Assembly: GCF_004354915.1 (NCBI RefSeq) | Contig: NZ_SMSI01000001.1 | Location: 1,302,001 to 1,366,000, forward strand | DNA length: 64,000 bases | Source: Pseudohoeflea suaedae | GTDB taxonomy: Bacteria; Pseudomonadota; Alphaproteobacteria; Rhizobiales; Rhizobiaceae | Reading direction: 5' to 3' | Shown: in pieces, positions 1-7,862 of the stretch | Position numbering within the stretch: the stretch's first letter is position 1 | Layout: each line of letters opens with the position of its first letter | The notes under the pieces: model-generated | What the model saw: only the letters and a program-made list of their open reading frames with translations | Database searches by the model: none | Told to the model about the DNA's origin: nothing | Program-made: the position numbers and the translations under genes

Positions 1-920
1 CTCATCAGGCGCAGTACATGCGAACCCGCCGATTCGGCGAGCCCGAGCAGATCATATCCGCCTTCGAGAAGGCTGACGACCCGGTTGCCGTTATAGCGCG
101 AGGCGATGTCCATGATCTTGCCGGTCGCCCAGTCGAAATCATCTGCGACCAGGTTGATCTCGGCGAGCGGATCGCGGTGGTGGGCATCGAAACCGGCGGA
201 GATGATGATGAGATCCGGCCGCATGTTCTCGAGCGCCGGCAGGATGCGGCTCTTGAAGGCATCGCGAAAATGGTCCGAGCCATCATTGGCCGAAAGCGGC
301 GCATTGAAAATGTTGCCCTGTCCGGTTTCGTTCGGAGCGCCTGTCCCCGGATAGAGCGGCATCTGGTGCGTGGAGCAGTAGACCACCGACCTGTCGTCGT
401 AGAAGATGTCCTGCGTTCCGTTGCCGTGGTGGACGTCCCAGTCGACGATTGCGACGCGCTCGACGGCATATTTCCTCTGCGCGTGGCGGGCGGCGATGGC
501 TGCCTGGTTGAACAGGCAGAACCCCATGGCCTTGTCGCGCTCGGCATGGTGCCCCGGCGGGCGCGTGGCGACGAAGGCGTTGTCGGTCACACCGTCCATG
601 ACGGCATCCACGGCCTCTATGGCTCCCCCGACCGAGATGAGGGCGGCTTCCAGCGAGCGCGGGCTTGCGGTCGTGTCCTCGTCGATCCGCGCAAGCCCTT
701 CTTCCGGAATCGCCGCTTTCACCCGCTCGAGGTAGCTTTCCGGGTGGCACAGCAGAACGGTCTCTTCAGCGGCCGCGGGCGCTTGCTTGCGCACGAGCGG
801 ACTGAAGTTTTCGTGTTCGAACACCGCTTCGAGCGCGCGCATGCGGTCGGGCCGCTCCGGATGTCCGGGAGGCGTGAGGTGTTCGAGGCAAATCGGATTG
901 GAATAGAGAAAGGTGGTCAT
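1..920 (-). CDS. Histone deacetylase family protein (class II HDAC / acetoin utilization-like), 3' end outside the window
   Basis: Reading the reverse strand from the ATG at 918-920 gives an uninterrupted 306-codon frame that reaches the window edge without a stop, so the C-terminus is missing. The protein has hallmarks of zinc-dependent arginase-fold deacetylases: RPPGHHAE near residues 120-127 (the paired active-site histidines), IVDWDVHHGNGTQ near 158-170 (zinc-ligand Asp and His) and LEGGYD near the visible end. Bacterial members of this group remove acetyl or similar acyl groups from polyamines, small amides or proteins; the substrate cannot be told from sequence. It is divergent from the Rrf2 gene at 1056. 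Family assignment is secure, function is not. Confidence 0.9.
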   Translation of the reverse strand, partial: MTTFLYSNPICLEHLTPPGHPERPDRMRALEAVFEHENFSPLVRKQAPAAAEETVLLCHPESYLERVKAAIPEEGLARIDEDTTASPRSLEAALISVGGAIEAVDAVMDGVTDNAFVATRPPGHHAERDKAMGFCLFNQAAIAARHAQRKYAVERVAIVDWDVHHGNGTQDIFYDDRSVVYCSTHQMPLYPGTGAPNETGQGNIFNAPLSANDGSDHFRDAFKSRILPALENMRPDLIIISAGFDAHHRDPLAEINLVADDFDWATGKIMDIASRYNGNRVVSLLEGGYDLLGLAESAGSHVLRLM

Positions 921-1019
921 GCCGGCTTGTAACAGAAAATTGCGACCGGCGAACAGCTTTTAGCGCGACGGCGCACGGAGGATTCTTGCGGCGGGAGAAC
1001 GAAAGCGGCCGGACCGGGC

Positions 1020-1048
1020 TTGACATCCGCACTATCATGAAACAAATA
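1020..1048 (+). promoter_or_regulatory. Candidate promoter for the Rrf2-flavoprotein operon
   Basis: A perfect TTGACA (-35) at 1020-1025 is followed after 17 bases by a poor -10 (CAAATA, 1043-1048). The -35 match and its position 30 bases before the ATG at 1056 are seen directly; promoter function is inferred, and the weak -10 makes a very short leader the main doubt. Confidence 0.3.
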
Positions 1049-1055
1049 AAGTTAC

Positions 1056-1517
1056 ATGAAACGCGACAGCCGCCTCTCGATCGTCCTTCACGGGCTCCTT
1101 CACATGCAGGCGCAAGGCAAGCCTATGACCTCAGCCGAGCTTGCCCTGTGCATGGACACCAATCCGGTCGTCGTCCGCCGCACGATGGCGGGCCTGCGCG
1201 AGAACGGGCTGGTGAGCTCGGAAAAGGGTCATGGCGGAGGCTGGACCATCGCCCGGCCGCTGGCCGGCATCAGTCTTCTCGACATCCATGAAAGCCTTGG
1301 AGAACCTGATGTCGTCGGGTTCTCCAACAAGGACGAAAGTCCCGGCTGCCTCATCGAAAGGGCGGTCAATCGCGAACTCGATGCGGCGATGGACGAGATG
1401 CGCGCCGTCTTCACTGCACGGATGCGGGCGATCACCCTGGCCGATATCTGGGACAGCGTTCGCGAGCCTTTCAACGCCCATCACAATTACAGGAAGGATC
1501 ATCCGGATGATGCATGA
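1056..1517 (+). CDS. Rrf2 family transcriptional regulator
   Basis: This 153-aa protein carries an N-terminal winged helix-turn-helix of the Rrf2 type: SAELALCMDTNPVVVRR at about residues 26-42 is the recognition region, followed by a GHGGGW wing near 59-63. Rrf2 proteins (IscR, NsrR, CymR, RirA) sense redox, Fe-S state or metabolites. The usual three-cysteine Fe-S cluster motif is absent: only Cys32 and Cys98 are present, so a thiol switch or ligand sensor is more likely than a cluster-based sensor. Its stop overlaps the start of the downstream CPYC flavoprotein by about 11 bases, which implies one mRNA and probably joint redox regulation. The target is unknown. Confidence 0.9.
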   Translation: MKRDSRLSIVLHGLLHMQAQGKPMTSAELALCMDTNPVVVRRTMAGLRENGLVSSEKGHGGGWTIARPLAGISLLDIHESLGEPDVVGFSNKDESPGCLIERAVNRELDAAMDEMRAVFTARMRAITLADIWDSVREPFNAHHNYRKDHPDDA

Positions 1518-2409
1518 CGTGATCATCGTCGGCGGCAGCTTTGCAGGCCTGTCCGCCGCCCTGCAGCTTGCGCGGACGCGGCGCAAGGTACTGGTCGTGG
1601 ATCTCGGGCTTCGGCGCAACCGCTTCGCCGCTCACTCCAACGGCTTTCTCGGTCAGGACGGCAAGGCTCCGGGCGCGATCATCGCCGGAGCACGCGCCCA
1701 GATCGCTGCTTATCCGAACGTCACCTTCATTGAGGGGGAGGCGGTGTCGGCCTCCGGTGTGAGCGACGATTTCAGGATCGAGCTGGCAGACGGATCGCTG
1801 CATCACGGCCGTCGCCTGATCCTCGCGACCGGCGTTGCCGACATCCTGCCGGATATTCCGGGCCTCTCCGACCGCTGGGGCGACAGCGTCTTCATGTGCC
1901 CCTATTGCGACGGCTACGAACTGAACCGGGCCGCGGTCGGCGTTTTGGCCACCGGCGAGCATTCCATGCATCAGGCGTTGCTGCTGACCGAATGGGGACA
2001 GACCACCTTCTTCCTCAACGGGGCCGTCGCACCGGATGCGGAGCAGGCCGCGGCCCTTGCCGCGCGCGGCGTGACGATCGAGGAGACGCGTGTCCGCGCC
2101 ATCGGTGGCGAGCGCGCCGATGTCCATCTCGCCGATGGTCGGATCATTCCCGTCGCCGGCCTGTTCACCACGGGCCGCATGGTCATGGCGAGCCCGCTCG
2201 CCGAACAGCTCGGCTGCGCGTTCGAGGACGGCCCGCTGGGCTCATGGGTGAAGACCGACGACATGCGCACGACTTCGATCCCCGGCGTCTACGCAGCGGG
2301 CGACAATGTCCGTCTGACGGGCAATGTGGCCTTCGCCGTCAGCGACGGCGCCATGGCCGCCGCTGCGTCGCACCGCTCGCTGGTGTTCGAACCGGCAAAG
2401 GCCGCGTGA
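1507..2409 (+). CDS. Thioredoxin-reductase-like NAD(P)/FAD-dependent oxidoreductase with CPYC motif
   Basis: A 300-aa flavoprotein. The FAD-binding Rossmann motif GGSFAG lies at about residues 9-14, a redox-active CPYC pair at 131-134, and the C-terminal FAD motif GVYAAGDN near 258. Length and order match low-molecular-weight thioredoxin reductases, but the CPYC spacing and the following DGYE resemble TrxR-like dithiol oxidases (DepH/HlmI group) more than classical TrxB, which has CATC. The start is one of two adjacent ATGs (1507, 1510) lying inside the end of the Rrf2 gene, so translation is probably coupled. Likely job: a thiol-disulfide reaction controlled by the upstream regulator. Housekeeping TrxB is probably elsewhere. 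The substrate is not known. Confidence 0.88.
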   Translation: MMHDVIIVGGSFAGLSAALQLARTRRKVLVVDLGLRRNRFAAHSNGFLGQDGKAPGAIIAGARAQIAAYPNVTFIEGEAVSASGVSDDFRIELADGSLHHGRRLILATGVADILPDIPGLSDRWGDSVFMCPYCDGYELNRAAVGVLATGEHSMHQALLLTEWGQTTFFLNGAVAPDAEQAAALAARGVTIEETRVRAIGGERADVHLADGRIIPVAGLFTTGRMVMASPLAEQLGCAFEDGPLGSWVKTDDMRTTSIPGVYAAGDNVRLTGNVAFAVSDGAMAAAASHRSLVFEPAKAA

Positions 2410-2436
2410 GGAGATCGATATGCGGTGCCGGGGCAG

Positions 2437-3102
2437 CTAAATCCATGAGGGCGGTCGCTGTACCGCTCTGCCGTCGAAAAGTTCGACCCTATCCGGGAAT
2501 TGAGCTTTGTTGAGATGACCTGGGCGAATGTGAAGGTGGAAGGACGCGACGTCGATGAGGCTTTGCGTGGGATATTTGACGGGAACGAGCAAGCCCACCC
2601 TTTTGCCTGCTTCATCCTTGGAAATACGAATTGGCTCTACCAGATCGGAATCATTCGTTAAAACAACCGCGACATCAAAAGCATCAGTGAACGCGTCTCG
2701 TACAAGATGCGCACCGAGATTCACGTCGCTGCCCTTCTCCTCACTCTTGATGACGCGCACGACTTGGGGAGTCGGTAACGACCATTGATAGTCGTTCGGC
2801 CTGGCTTGCGGCGGATAAGCCAATGGCATCCATGGTTCTGACGTCATGAAGCTTCCTTCATGGACGACAACCTCGGGCACTGATTCCAGCGCGTTGAGAT
2901 ACATCGCCTGACGAGCCGGTGCTTGAGGGTCATAGGCGCGAGCAGAAATGCGCGCGGTATAGTAGTTTACGCGCAGGATCGTATGAGTTGGCTGGAGAAC
3001 CGCCTTGGCCAACGCGAGTGGATTCAACCACTTCTTTGCAGGCCGGCTTTTCAGCATGCGATAATAGAGATTGAAGCCGTCGATATAGACTATGGTTCGC
3101 AT
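2437..3102 (-). CDS. NYN domain-containing protein (LabA/DUF88-type PIN-like nuclease)
   Basis: A 221-aa protein beginning RTIVYIDGFNLYYRM, the typical first strand of NYN/PIN domains with the catalytic aspartate (D8). The central segment with KGSDVNLGAHL and VVLTNDSDLVEPI holds the other acidic metal-binding residues. NYN proteins are predicted metal-dependent RNases. The ATG at 3100-3102 is chosen because it fits the domain start and sits in a TGATG overlap with the small upstream ORF. A longer in-frame start near 3210 would add a 36-residue tail that overlaps that ORF and is unlike the family. Codon choice (caa, tta, aga) looks less GC-biased than the neighbours, which suggests acquisition by transfer. 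Confidence 0.85.
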   Translation of the reverse strand: MRTIVYIDGFNLYYRMLKSRPAKKWLNPLALAKAVLQPTHTILRVNYYTARISARAYDPQAPARQAMYLNALESVPEVVVHEGSFMTSEPWMPLAYPPQARPNDYQWSLPTPQVVRVIKSEEKGSDVNLGAHLVRDAFTDAFDVAVVLTNDSDLVEPIRISKDEAGKRVGLLVPVKYPTQSLIDVASFHLHIRPGHLNKAQFPDRVELFDGRAVQRPPSWI

Positions 3103-3293
3103 CAAGCAAGTATAGCCTGAAAAGCAAAGGCCGCAGAAGAGTTTCCCCTTCGCGACCTTTGAGCCCGCAGCAAGCTGCGGGTGGGTGATTTGTAATAGAT
3201 AGGCTTGCATCCCTTAATCGTCAATTGCCGCACCTCGTTCTTGCGGTCAAAACCTTGCGGATCCCCGTTCAGGATTGTGTTTGCTTCCAGCAT
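3102..3293 (-). CDS. Undescribed small protein (63 aa) translationally coupled to the NYN gene
   Basis: The reverse strand has a very strong Shine-Dalgarno (GGAAGGAGGGGT) directly before the ATG at 3291-3293, then 63 codons ending in TGA that overlaps the NYN start as TGATG. The NYN gene has no good ribosome site of its own, so this ORF would supply its ribosomes. The product begins MLEANTILNGDPQGFDRKNE and has a basic, arginine-rich segment (SLLRAQRSRRG) near residues 40-50. No domain is recognised. It could be a real partner of the nuclease (antitoxin-like) or only a leader peptide. The perfect hairpin CCCGCAGC-AA-GCTGCGGG (3163-3180) lies within it. Conservation is unknown. Confidence 0.5.
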   Translation of the reverse strand: MLEANTILNGDPQGFDRKNEVRQLTIKGCKPIYYKSPTRSLLRAQRSRRGNSSAAFAFQAILA

Positions 3294-3393
3294 ACCCCTC
3301 CTTCCATGCAGGAGTGGTTGAGTAAGGCAGCTACTGCCACAAGCTGACATCTGCCCCGCTTGAACCGCGTTCCGCGCCGTGCACAGTGGCGGG

Positions 3394-4584
3394 ATGACGC
3401 TTCATTTCGCCAATTCCACCGCACGCCGCATCTTTCTCGCCAAGCAGGGGCTATCCGGCCCGCCGGGCGCGGCGCTCTCCAATGACGGGCTGCTCGACCT
3501 GATCCGCCGCATCGGCTTCGTTCAGGTGGATTCGATCTCCACCGTCGAGCGCGCCCACAACATGATCCTGTTTTCGCGCAACCAGACCTTCCGGCCCGGC
3601 CAGCTGACCGAACTCATCGAAGAGGATCGCGCGCTTTTCGAGCACTGGACCCACGACGCCTCGATCATCCCGACGGATTTTTACCGCTACTGGAAGCATT
3701 TCTTCCTGCGCAAGGACGCGCGTATTCGTGAGCGCTGGACCAGGTGGCGCGGCGAAGACTACGATAGCGCTTTCGCCGAGACGCTCGCCCATATCACCGA
3801 GAACGGACCGGTAATGGCGCGCGAGATGAAGTCCGACGAGCACAAGTCGGGCGGCTGGTGGCAGTGGCACCCCAACAAGACGGCGCTCGAATATTTCTGG
3901 CAGACCGGAAAGCTCTCGATCCACTCGCGGCGCAATTTCCAGAAGGTCTATGATCTCAGCGAACGCGTGATCCCCGACCATCACCGCGAGGCGGAGGTCA
4001 GCCACGAGGCTTTTATCGACTGGGCCTGCCGCTCGGCGCTCGAACGGCTCGGCTTCGCCACGCATGGAGAGATCGCGGCCTTCTGGGCGATGGTCACGCC
4101 GGAGGAAGCCAAGACCTGGATCGCCGACAATCGCGACGAGCTGATCGATGTCGCCATCGAGACCGTGGACGGCAGGCAGCGGCCTTCCTATGCCTTGCCT
4201 GGCCTGTCGCCTGATCCGGACGATTGGCCGGAACCGCCGGGCCGGGTGAGGGTGCTCTCGCCGTTCGACCCGGTGCTGAGAGACCGCAACCGCGCCGAGC
4301 GTCTCTTCGGCTTTTCCTACCGGATCGAGATATTCGTGCCCGAACCCAGGCGGCAATACGGCTATTACGTCTTCCCGCTGATGGAGGGGGAGCGGATGAT
4401 CGGCCGTATCGACATGAAGGCGGACCGCAAGGCCGGCACGCTCAATGTCCGCAAATTGTGGTGGGAGCCGAAGGTCAGGGCTTCGGCGGGCCGGATGGAC
4501 AAGCTCGCCTCGGAACTCGCCCGCATCGCGGCCTTTGCCGGTGTCGGCGAGGTGGTTCTCGCCGACGACTGGCTGGACGCCTGA
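3394..4584 (+). CDS. Winged-helix DNA glycosylase of the YcaQ/AlkX family
   Basis: A 396-aa protein matching the HTH_42 / YcaQ family (formerly DUF1006), which unhooks DNA interstrand crosslinks and removes bulky N-alkyl lesions. The family signature FVQVDSISTVERAHNMIL falls at residues 42-59. Its QVD (44-46) fits the QxD catalytic motif of the YcaQ/AlkX branch, not the QxQ of AlkZ. The conserved HWTHDASI lies further along and RVRVLSPFDPVLRDR near the middle of the C-terminal half. ATG 3394 is preferred over an in-frame GTG at 3379 because it gives the usual N-terminus. It is convergent with ribBX, 9 bases apart. Likely a stand-alone repair gene. Confidence 0.88.
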   Translation: MTLHFANSTARRIFLAKQGLSGPPGAALSNDGLLDLIRRIGFVQVDSISTVERAHNMILFSRNQTFRPGQLTELIEEDRALFEHWTHDASIIPTDFYRYWKHFFLRKDARIRERWTRWRGEDYDSAFAETLAHITENGPVMAREMKSDEHKSGGWWQWHPNKTALEYFWQTGKLSIHSRRNFQKVYDLSERVIPDHHREAEVSHEAFIDWACRSALERLGFATHGEIAAFWAMVTPEEAKTWIADNRDELIDVAIETVDGRQRPSYALPGLSPDPDDWPEPPGRVRVLSPFDPVLRDRNRAERLFGFSYRIEIFVPEPRRQYGYYVFPLMEGERMIGRIDMKADRKAGTLNVRKLWWEPKVRASAGRMDKLASELARIAAFAGVGEVVLADDWLDA

Positions 4585-4593
4585 CGGATCGGG

Positions 4594-5691
4594 TCAGAGG
4601 ATCTCGGTGTCGTTGATCTTGATGCCGAAACCCTCGAGGCCGACGTAGTGCCGGGCGCGCGAGGTGTAGAGCTTGATCGAGGACACGCCGAGATCGCGCA
4701 GGATCTGGGCGCCGAGACCGATCTCGCGCCACTCGTCCTCGCGGGCCTGGGCTTCGGCATGTTCCTCGTTTTCGGTGCTCGTCGGGCGCGGCCCGCGATG
4801 GCCGACGCCGACGGATCCCTCGCGCAGATAGACCACGATGCCGCGACCCTCTGACTTCATCCGGGTCATGATCTCGTCGAGTATGCGGCGCTGGCCGAAA
4901 ACATCGTCGACGACCGATTCCAGATGAAGGCGGACGGGAACATCCTCGCCGTCCCGCACATCGCCGAACACTACGGCGAGGTGATGCATGGGGTCCCAGG
5001 GCAGCGCGTAGGCATGGGCCTTCGCAGGGCCGGCAACGGTTGCGACCGAGAAGCTGTCGACCAGCTGGATCAGCGTTTCCTTGCGCTGGCGGTGGGCGAT
5101 GAGATCTGCGACCGAAACCTGCTTGAGCCCGTGGGTGCGTGCAAATTCCGAAACCTGCTCGCCGCGCGTCACGGTGCCGTCGTCATTGACCAGTTCGCAG
5201 ATCACGCCGATCGGCGGCAGGTTTGCGAGCTTGCAGAGATCAACGGCAGCCTCGGTATGGCCCGAACGCATCAGCACGCCGCCCTCGCGGGCAACGAGCG
5301 GGAAGATGTGGCCGGGGCGGACGAAATCGACCGCGCCCGCATTGGGGTTTGCGAGATTGCGTACCGTCAGCGTGCGGTCATCGGCGGAAATCCCTGTCGT
5401 GGTACCGTGCTTGTAATCGACCGAGATGGTGAAGGCGGTCGAATGCGGCGCGTCGTTTTCCGACACCATGGCCGTGAGATTGAGCCGCTTGGCTTCCTCG
5501 CGCGGCATGGGCGTGCAGACGATGCCGGAAGTGTGGCGCACGATGAACGCCATTTTCTCCGGTGTGCAATGGACGGCGGCGACGATCAGGTCGCCTTCGT
5601 TCTCGCGTCCGTCATCATCGGTGACGACGACGATTTCGCCGGCTTCGAAGGCCCGGATGGCCTCCACGACACGCTTCTGATCATAGGCCAT
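4594..5691 (-). CDS. ribB: 3,4-dihydroxy-2-butanone 4-phosphate synthase fused to a degenerate GTP cyclohydrolase II domain (RibBX type)
   Basis: The 365-aa product makes the four-carbon unit for riboflavin from ribulose 5-phosphate. The RibB half (1-205) is intact: DDDGRENEGD (25-34), RHTSGIVC (52-59) and SGHTEAAVDL (143-152). The second half has the RibA fold but has lost its zinc site. Where GTP cyclohydrolase II has three cysteines (ECLTGDVFGS, RCDC), this protein reads LESVVDDVFG (257-266) and RRILDE (268-273). GTP cyclohydrolase activity is therefore unlikely and a separate RibA is expected elsewhere. Such RibBX fusions are known in proteobacteria, including rhizobia. The start is 13 bases after aroC, so the two are probably co-transcribed. 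Confidence 0.93.
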   Translation of the reverse strand: MAYDQKRVVEAIRAFEAGEIVVVTDDDGRENEGDLIVAAVHCTPEKMAFIVRHTSGIVCTPMPREEAKRLNLTAMVSENDAPHSTAFTISVDYKHGTTTGISADDRTLTVRNLANPNAGAVDFVRPGHIFPLVAREGGVLMRSGHTEAAVDLCKLANLPPIGVICELVNDDGTVTRGEQVSEFARTHGLKQVSVADLIAHRQRKETLIQLVDSFSVATVAGPAKAHAYALPWDPMHHLAVVFGDVRDGEDVPVRLHLESVVDDVFGQRRILDEIMTRMKSEGRGIVVYLREGSVGVGHRGPRPTSTENEEHAEAQAREDEWREIGLGAQILRDLGVSSIKLYTSRARHYVGLEGFGIKINDTEIL

Positions 5692-5704
5692 TGGGGTATT
5701 CCTG

Positions 5705-6799
5705 TCAGTCGAGCCGGCCGGTCTGGCCGCGGTCCCGGAGATAGTGATCCGCGATTGCGCAGGCAACCATCGCCTCGCCGATCGGAACGGCGCGGATGCC
5801 CACGCACGGGTCGTGGCGGCCCTTGGTGCGCACCATGACCTCGTTGCCGTCGGAATCGATGGACTGCCGCTCGGTGAGGATGGAGGAGGTGGGCTTGACC
5901 GCAAACCGCGCGACGATCGGTTCGCCGTTCGATATCCCGCCCAGAATGCCGCCGGCATTGTTGGACAGAAAGACCGGCTTGCCGTCCGGGCCCATGCGCA
6001 TCTCGTCTGCGTTTTCCTCGCCGGTGATTTCCGCGGATTGGAAGCCGTTGCCGATTTCCACGCCCTTGACGGCGTTGATCGACATCAGGCCCGAGGCGAT
6101 GTCCTGGTCGAGCTTGGCGTAGATCGGCGCGCCGATGCCTGCCGGCACCCCTTCGGCCACGATCTCGATGACGGCGCCCACCGACGAGCCGGCCTTGCGG
6201 ATCTCGTCGAGATAGTCTTCCCACACCGGCACGATTTCCGGATCGGGAGCGAAGAAGGGGTTCTTGTCGACCTGGTCCCAGTCCCAGCGCGAACGGTCGA
6301 TCGGGTGTTTGCCGATCCGGACCAGTGCGCCGCGAACCGTCATGCCGGGTACCACCTTGCGGGCGAGGCCGCCGGCGGCCACGCGGGTGGCGGTTTCGCG
6401 TGCCGAGGAGCGGCCGCCGCCGCGATAGTCGCGAATGCCGTATTTGACGTCGTAGGTGTAGTCGGCATGGGCCGGCCGGTAGCGCTTGGCGATATCGGAA
6501 TAATCCTTCGAGCGCTGGTCGGTGTTCTCGATCATCAGAGAGATCGGCGTGCCGGTCGAAATGAATGAGCCGTCATCCTGCGGCATGGCGCCGGAGAGAA
6601 CGCGCACCGCATCCGCCTCGCGCCGCTGGGTGACGAAGCGCGACTGGCCGGGCTTGCGCTTGTCCAGGAAGGCTTGCAGTTCGGCTTCCGAGAACGCGAT
6701 GCCCGGAGGGCAGCCGTCGATCACGCAGCCGATTGCCGGCCCGTGGCTCTCGCCCCAGGTGGTGACCCGAAAAAGATGGCCGAAAGTGTTGTGCGACAT
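5705..6799 (-). CDS. aroC: Chorismate synthase
   Basis: A full-length 364-aa AroC, which converts 5-enolpyruvylshikimate 3-phosphate to chorismate at the end of the shikimate pathway using reduced FMN. Conserved FMN and substrate motifs are present: [17 protein letters not shown] (13-29), [18 protein letters not shown] in the middle, and the C-terminal [19 protein letters not shown]. Its product needs FMN, so the pairing with ribB downstream makes functional sense. It is the first gene of a two-gene reverse-strand unit. The promoter should lie in 6800-7078. Confidence 0.97.
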   Translation of the reverse strand: MSHNTFGHLFRVTTWGESHGPAIGCVIDGCPPGIAFSEAELQAFLDKRKPGQSRFVTQRREADAVRVLSGAMPQDDGSFISTGTPISLMIENTDQRSKDYSDIAKRYRPAHADYTYDVKYGIRDYRGGGRSSARETATRVAAGGLARKVVPGMTVRGALVRIGKHPIDRSRWDWDQVDKNPFFAPDPEIVPVWEDYLDEIRKAGSSVGAVIEIVAEGVPAGIGAPIYAKLDQDIASGLMSINAVKGVEIGNGFQSAEITGEENADEMRMGPDGKPVFLSNNAGGILGGISNGEPIVARFAVKPTSSILTERQSIDSDGNEVMVRTKGRHDPCVGIRAVPIGEAMVACAIADHYLRDRGQTGRLD

Positions 6800-7078
6800 A
6801 TCCGTGACCGGTTGGTTTCGATAGCGCCATCAGCGCGCGCTGGACTTCTATCGCAAGCATCGGTCATGTCAAATCCCAAGGCGCCGCGGCCCGGCCGCGC
6901 GAACCTGGATGTCCGGCGGCTTGCAATAAATCGGAGACCATGTCTCCCTAGTGTTTCAGCAGACTCACTTCCGCGAATGCGGGAAGCGGTTTTCCGATTT
7001 AAACATGCCGCAAAATCCAATTTCGCCACATTCAGGCTCTTAATAGACACACACGAATAAACCGCCGGGAAGACTTCT
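6800..7078. other. Divergent intergenic region between aroC and the DUF1344 gene
   Basis: About 280 bases with no gene. It must hold the aroC and DUF1344 promoters. An inverted repeat, CTTCCGC-GAAT-GCGGGAAG, occurs near 6968-6985; its role is unknown. Nothing else stands out. Confidence 0.3.
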
Positions 7079-7339
7079 ATGCGTTTCGTAATCTCAGTTC
7101 TCTTCGCCACTTCGGCGCTTCTCTCTCCGCTCGCAGCCTTTGCCCAGAGCGCGGATGTGGAAGCGACGATCACCGACGTTTCGACCGAGAAGGCGCAGAT
7201 CGTTCTCGATGACGGCGAGACCTATGCCACTCCGTCGGAATTCAATTTCGAAGGCCTCGAGTCGGGTGTGCGCGTGACGGTTTTCTACACCGTCATCGAC
7301 GGCAAGCGCGTCATCAACGATCTGGAAGTCATCCAGTAG
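7079..7339 (+). CDS. Small periplasmic DUF1344 protein
   Basis: An 86-aa protein with a clear signal peptide (RFVISVLFATSALLSPLAAFA, cleavage near residue 22) and a short beta-rich body containing DVEATITDVSTEKAQIVLDDG. Length and composition match DUF1344 proteins, which are common in Rhizobiales as small exported proteins, often in several paralogues, with no established function. The body resembles a single small OB/SH3-like beta unit. It is monocistronic, followed by the oppositely oriented GFA gene. Confidence 0.8.
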   Translation: MRFVISVLFATSALLSPLAAFAQSADVEATITDVSTEKAQIVLDDGETYATPSEFNFEGLESGVRVTVFYTVIDGKRVINDLEVIQ

Positions 7340-7365
7340 TTTCCAGTTTTTGGTCCCGAAGGCCT

Positions 7366-7839
7366 TCAGAAGCCGAGCGCCCTGCGGCGCTGGAGTGCTT
7401 CGGAGGTCCAGACCTCCTCGAAGGCGGGGTAGAAGCCTTCGTAAGCCGGCACTTGCGGCGGCAGTGAAACCCACGGCAGCTTGCTGCGGGTGAATATGTG
7501 GACGTCGGGTCCGAAACGCTTCGGATCATCGAGTGTCGTCATCCTGAGGAAGATCATCGTCTCACGAGCGCCGTAGTCGGTGCAGATGTCGGTCCCGCAA
7601 TCAGCACAACGATAAACGATCAGGGGCCGGCCGGTCTCGCTGGGGAGGCGGAACGGCTTCAGGCTGCCTGTCTCGATTTCCACATTGGACGTCTCGATCA
7701 CCCCGTTGACGACGAAGCCGCTACCCGTCATCCGCTGGCATTGGGTGCAGTGGCAGCAATGGACCACCATCGGTTCGGCCTTCAACCGGTAACGGAGCCT
7801 GGTGCAGCAGCACCCGCCCGGCCAAGAATTCGCGTGCAT
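7366..7839 (-). CDS. GFA family (glutathione-dependent formaldehyde-activating-like) zinc protein
   Basis: A 157-aa protein of the Mss4-like GFA fold. The cysteine pattern is complete: GGCCC at 8-12, HCCHCTQC at 27-34 and CADC at 78-81, which bind the structural and catalytic zinc ions. The founding member Gfa was proposed to speed S-hydroxymethylglutathione formation, but most paralogues are uncharacterised, so no substrate is claimed. The ATG at 7837-7839 is chosen because the cysteine motif starts at residue 10. It probably shares a message with the phosphatase gene just upstream (gap 23 bases). Confidence 0.88.
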   Translation of the reverse strand: MHANSWPGGCCCTRLRYRLKAEPMVVHCCHCTQCQRMTGSGFVVNGVIETSNVEIETGSLKPFRLPSETGRPLIVYRCADCGTDICTDYGARETMIFLRMTTLDDPKRFGPDVHIFTRSKLPWVSLPPQVPAYEGFYPAFEEVWTSEALQRRRALGF

Positions 7840-7862
7840 GCCATCCTCCCTGGTCGCTCGGT

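Noticed and set aside
3103-3210. N-terminally extended NYN protein starting near 3210
   Set aside because: The added 36 residues do not fit the family, and the ATG at 3102 is coupled to the small ORF.
5692-5704. FMN riboswitch before ribB
   Set aside because: Only 13 bases separate it from aroC; there is no room for the element.
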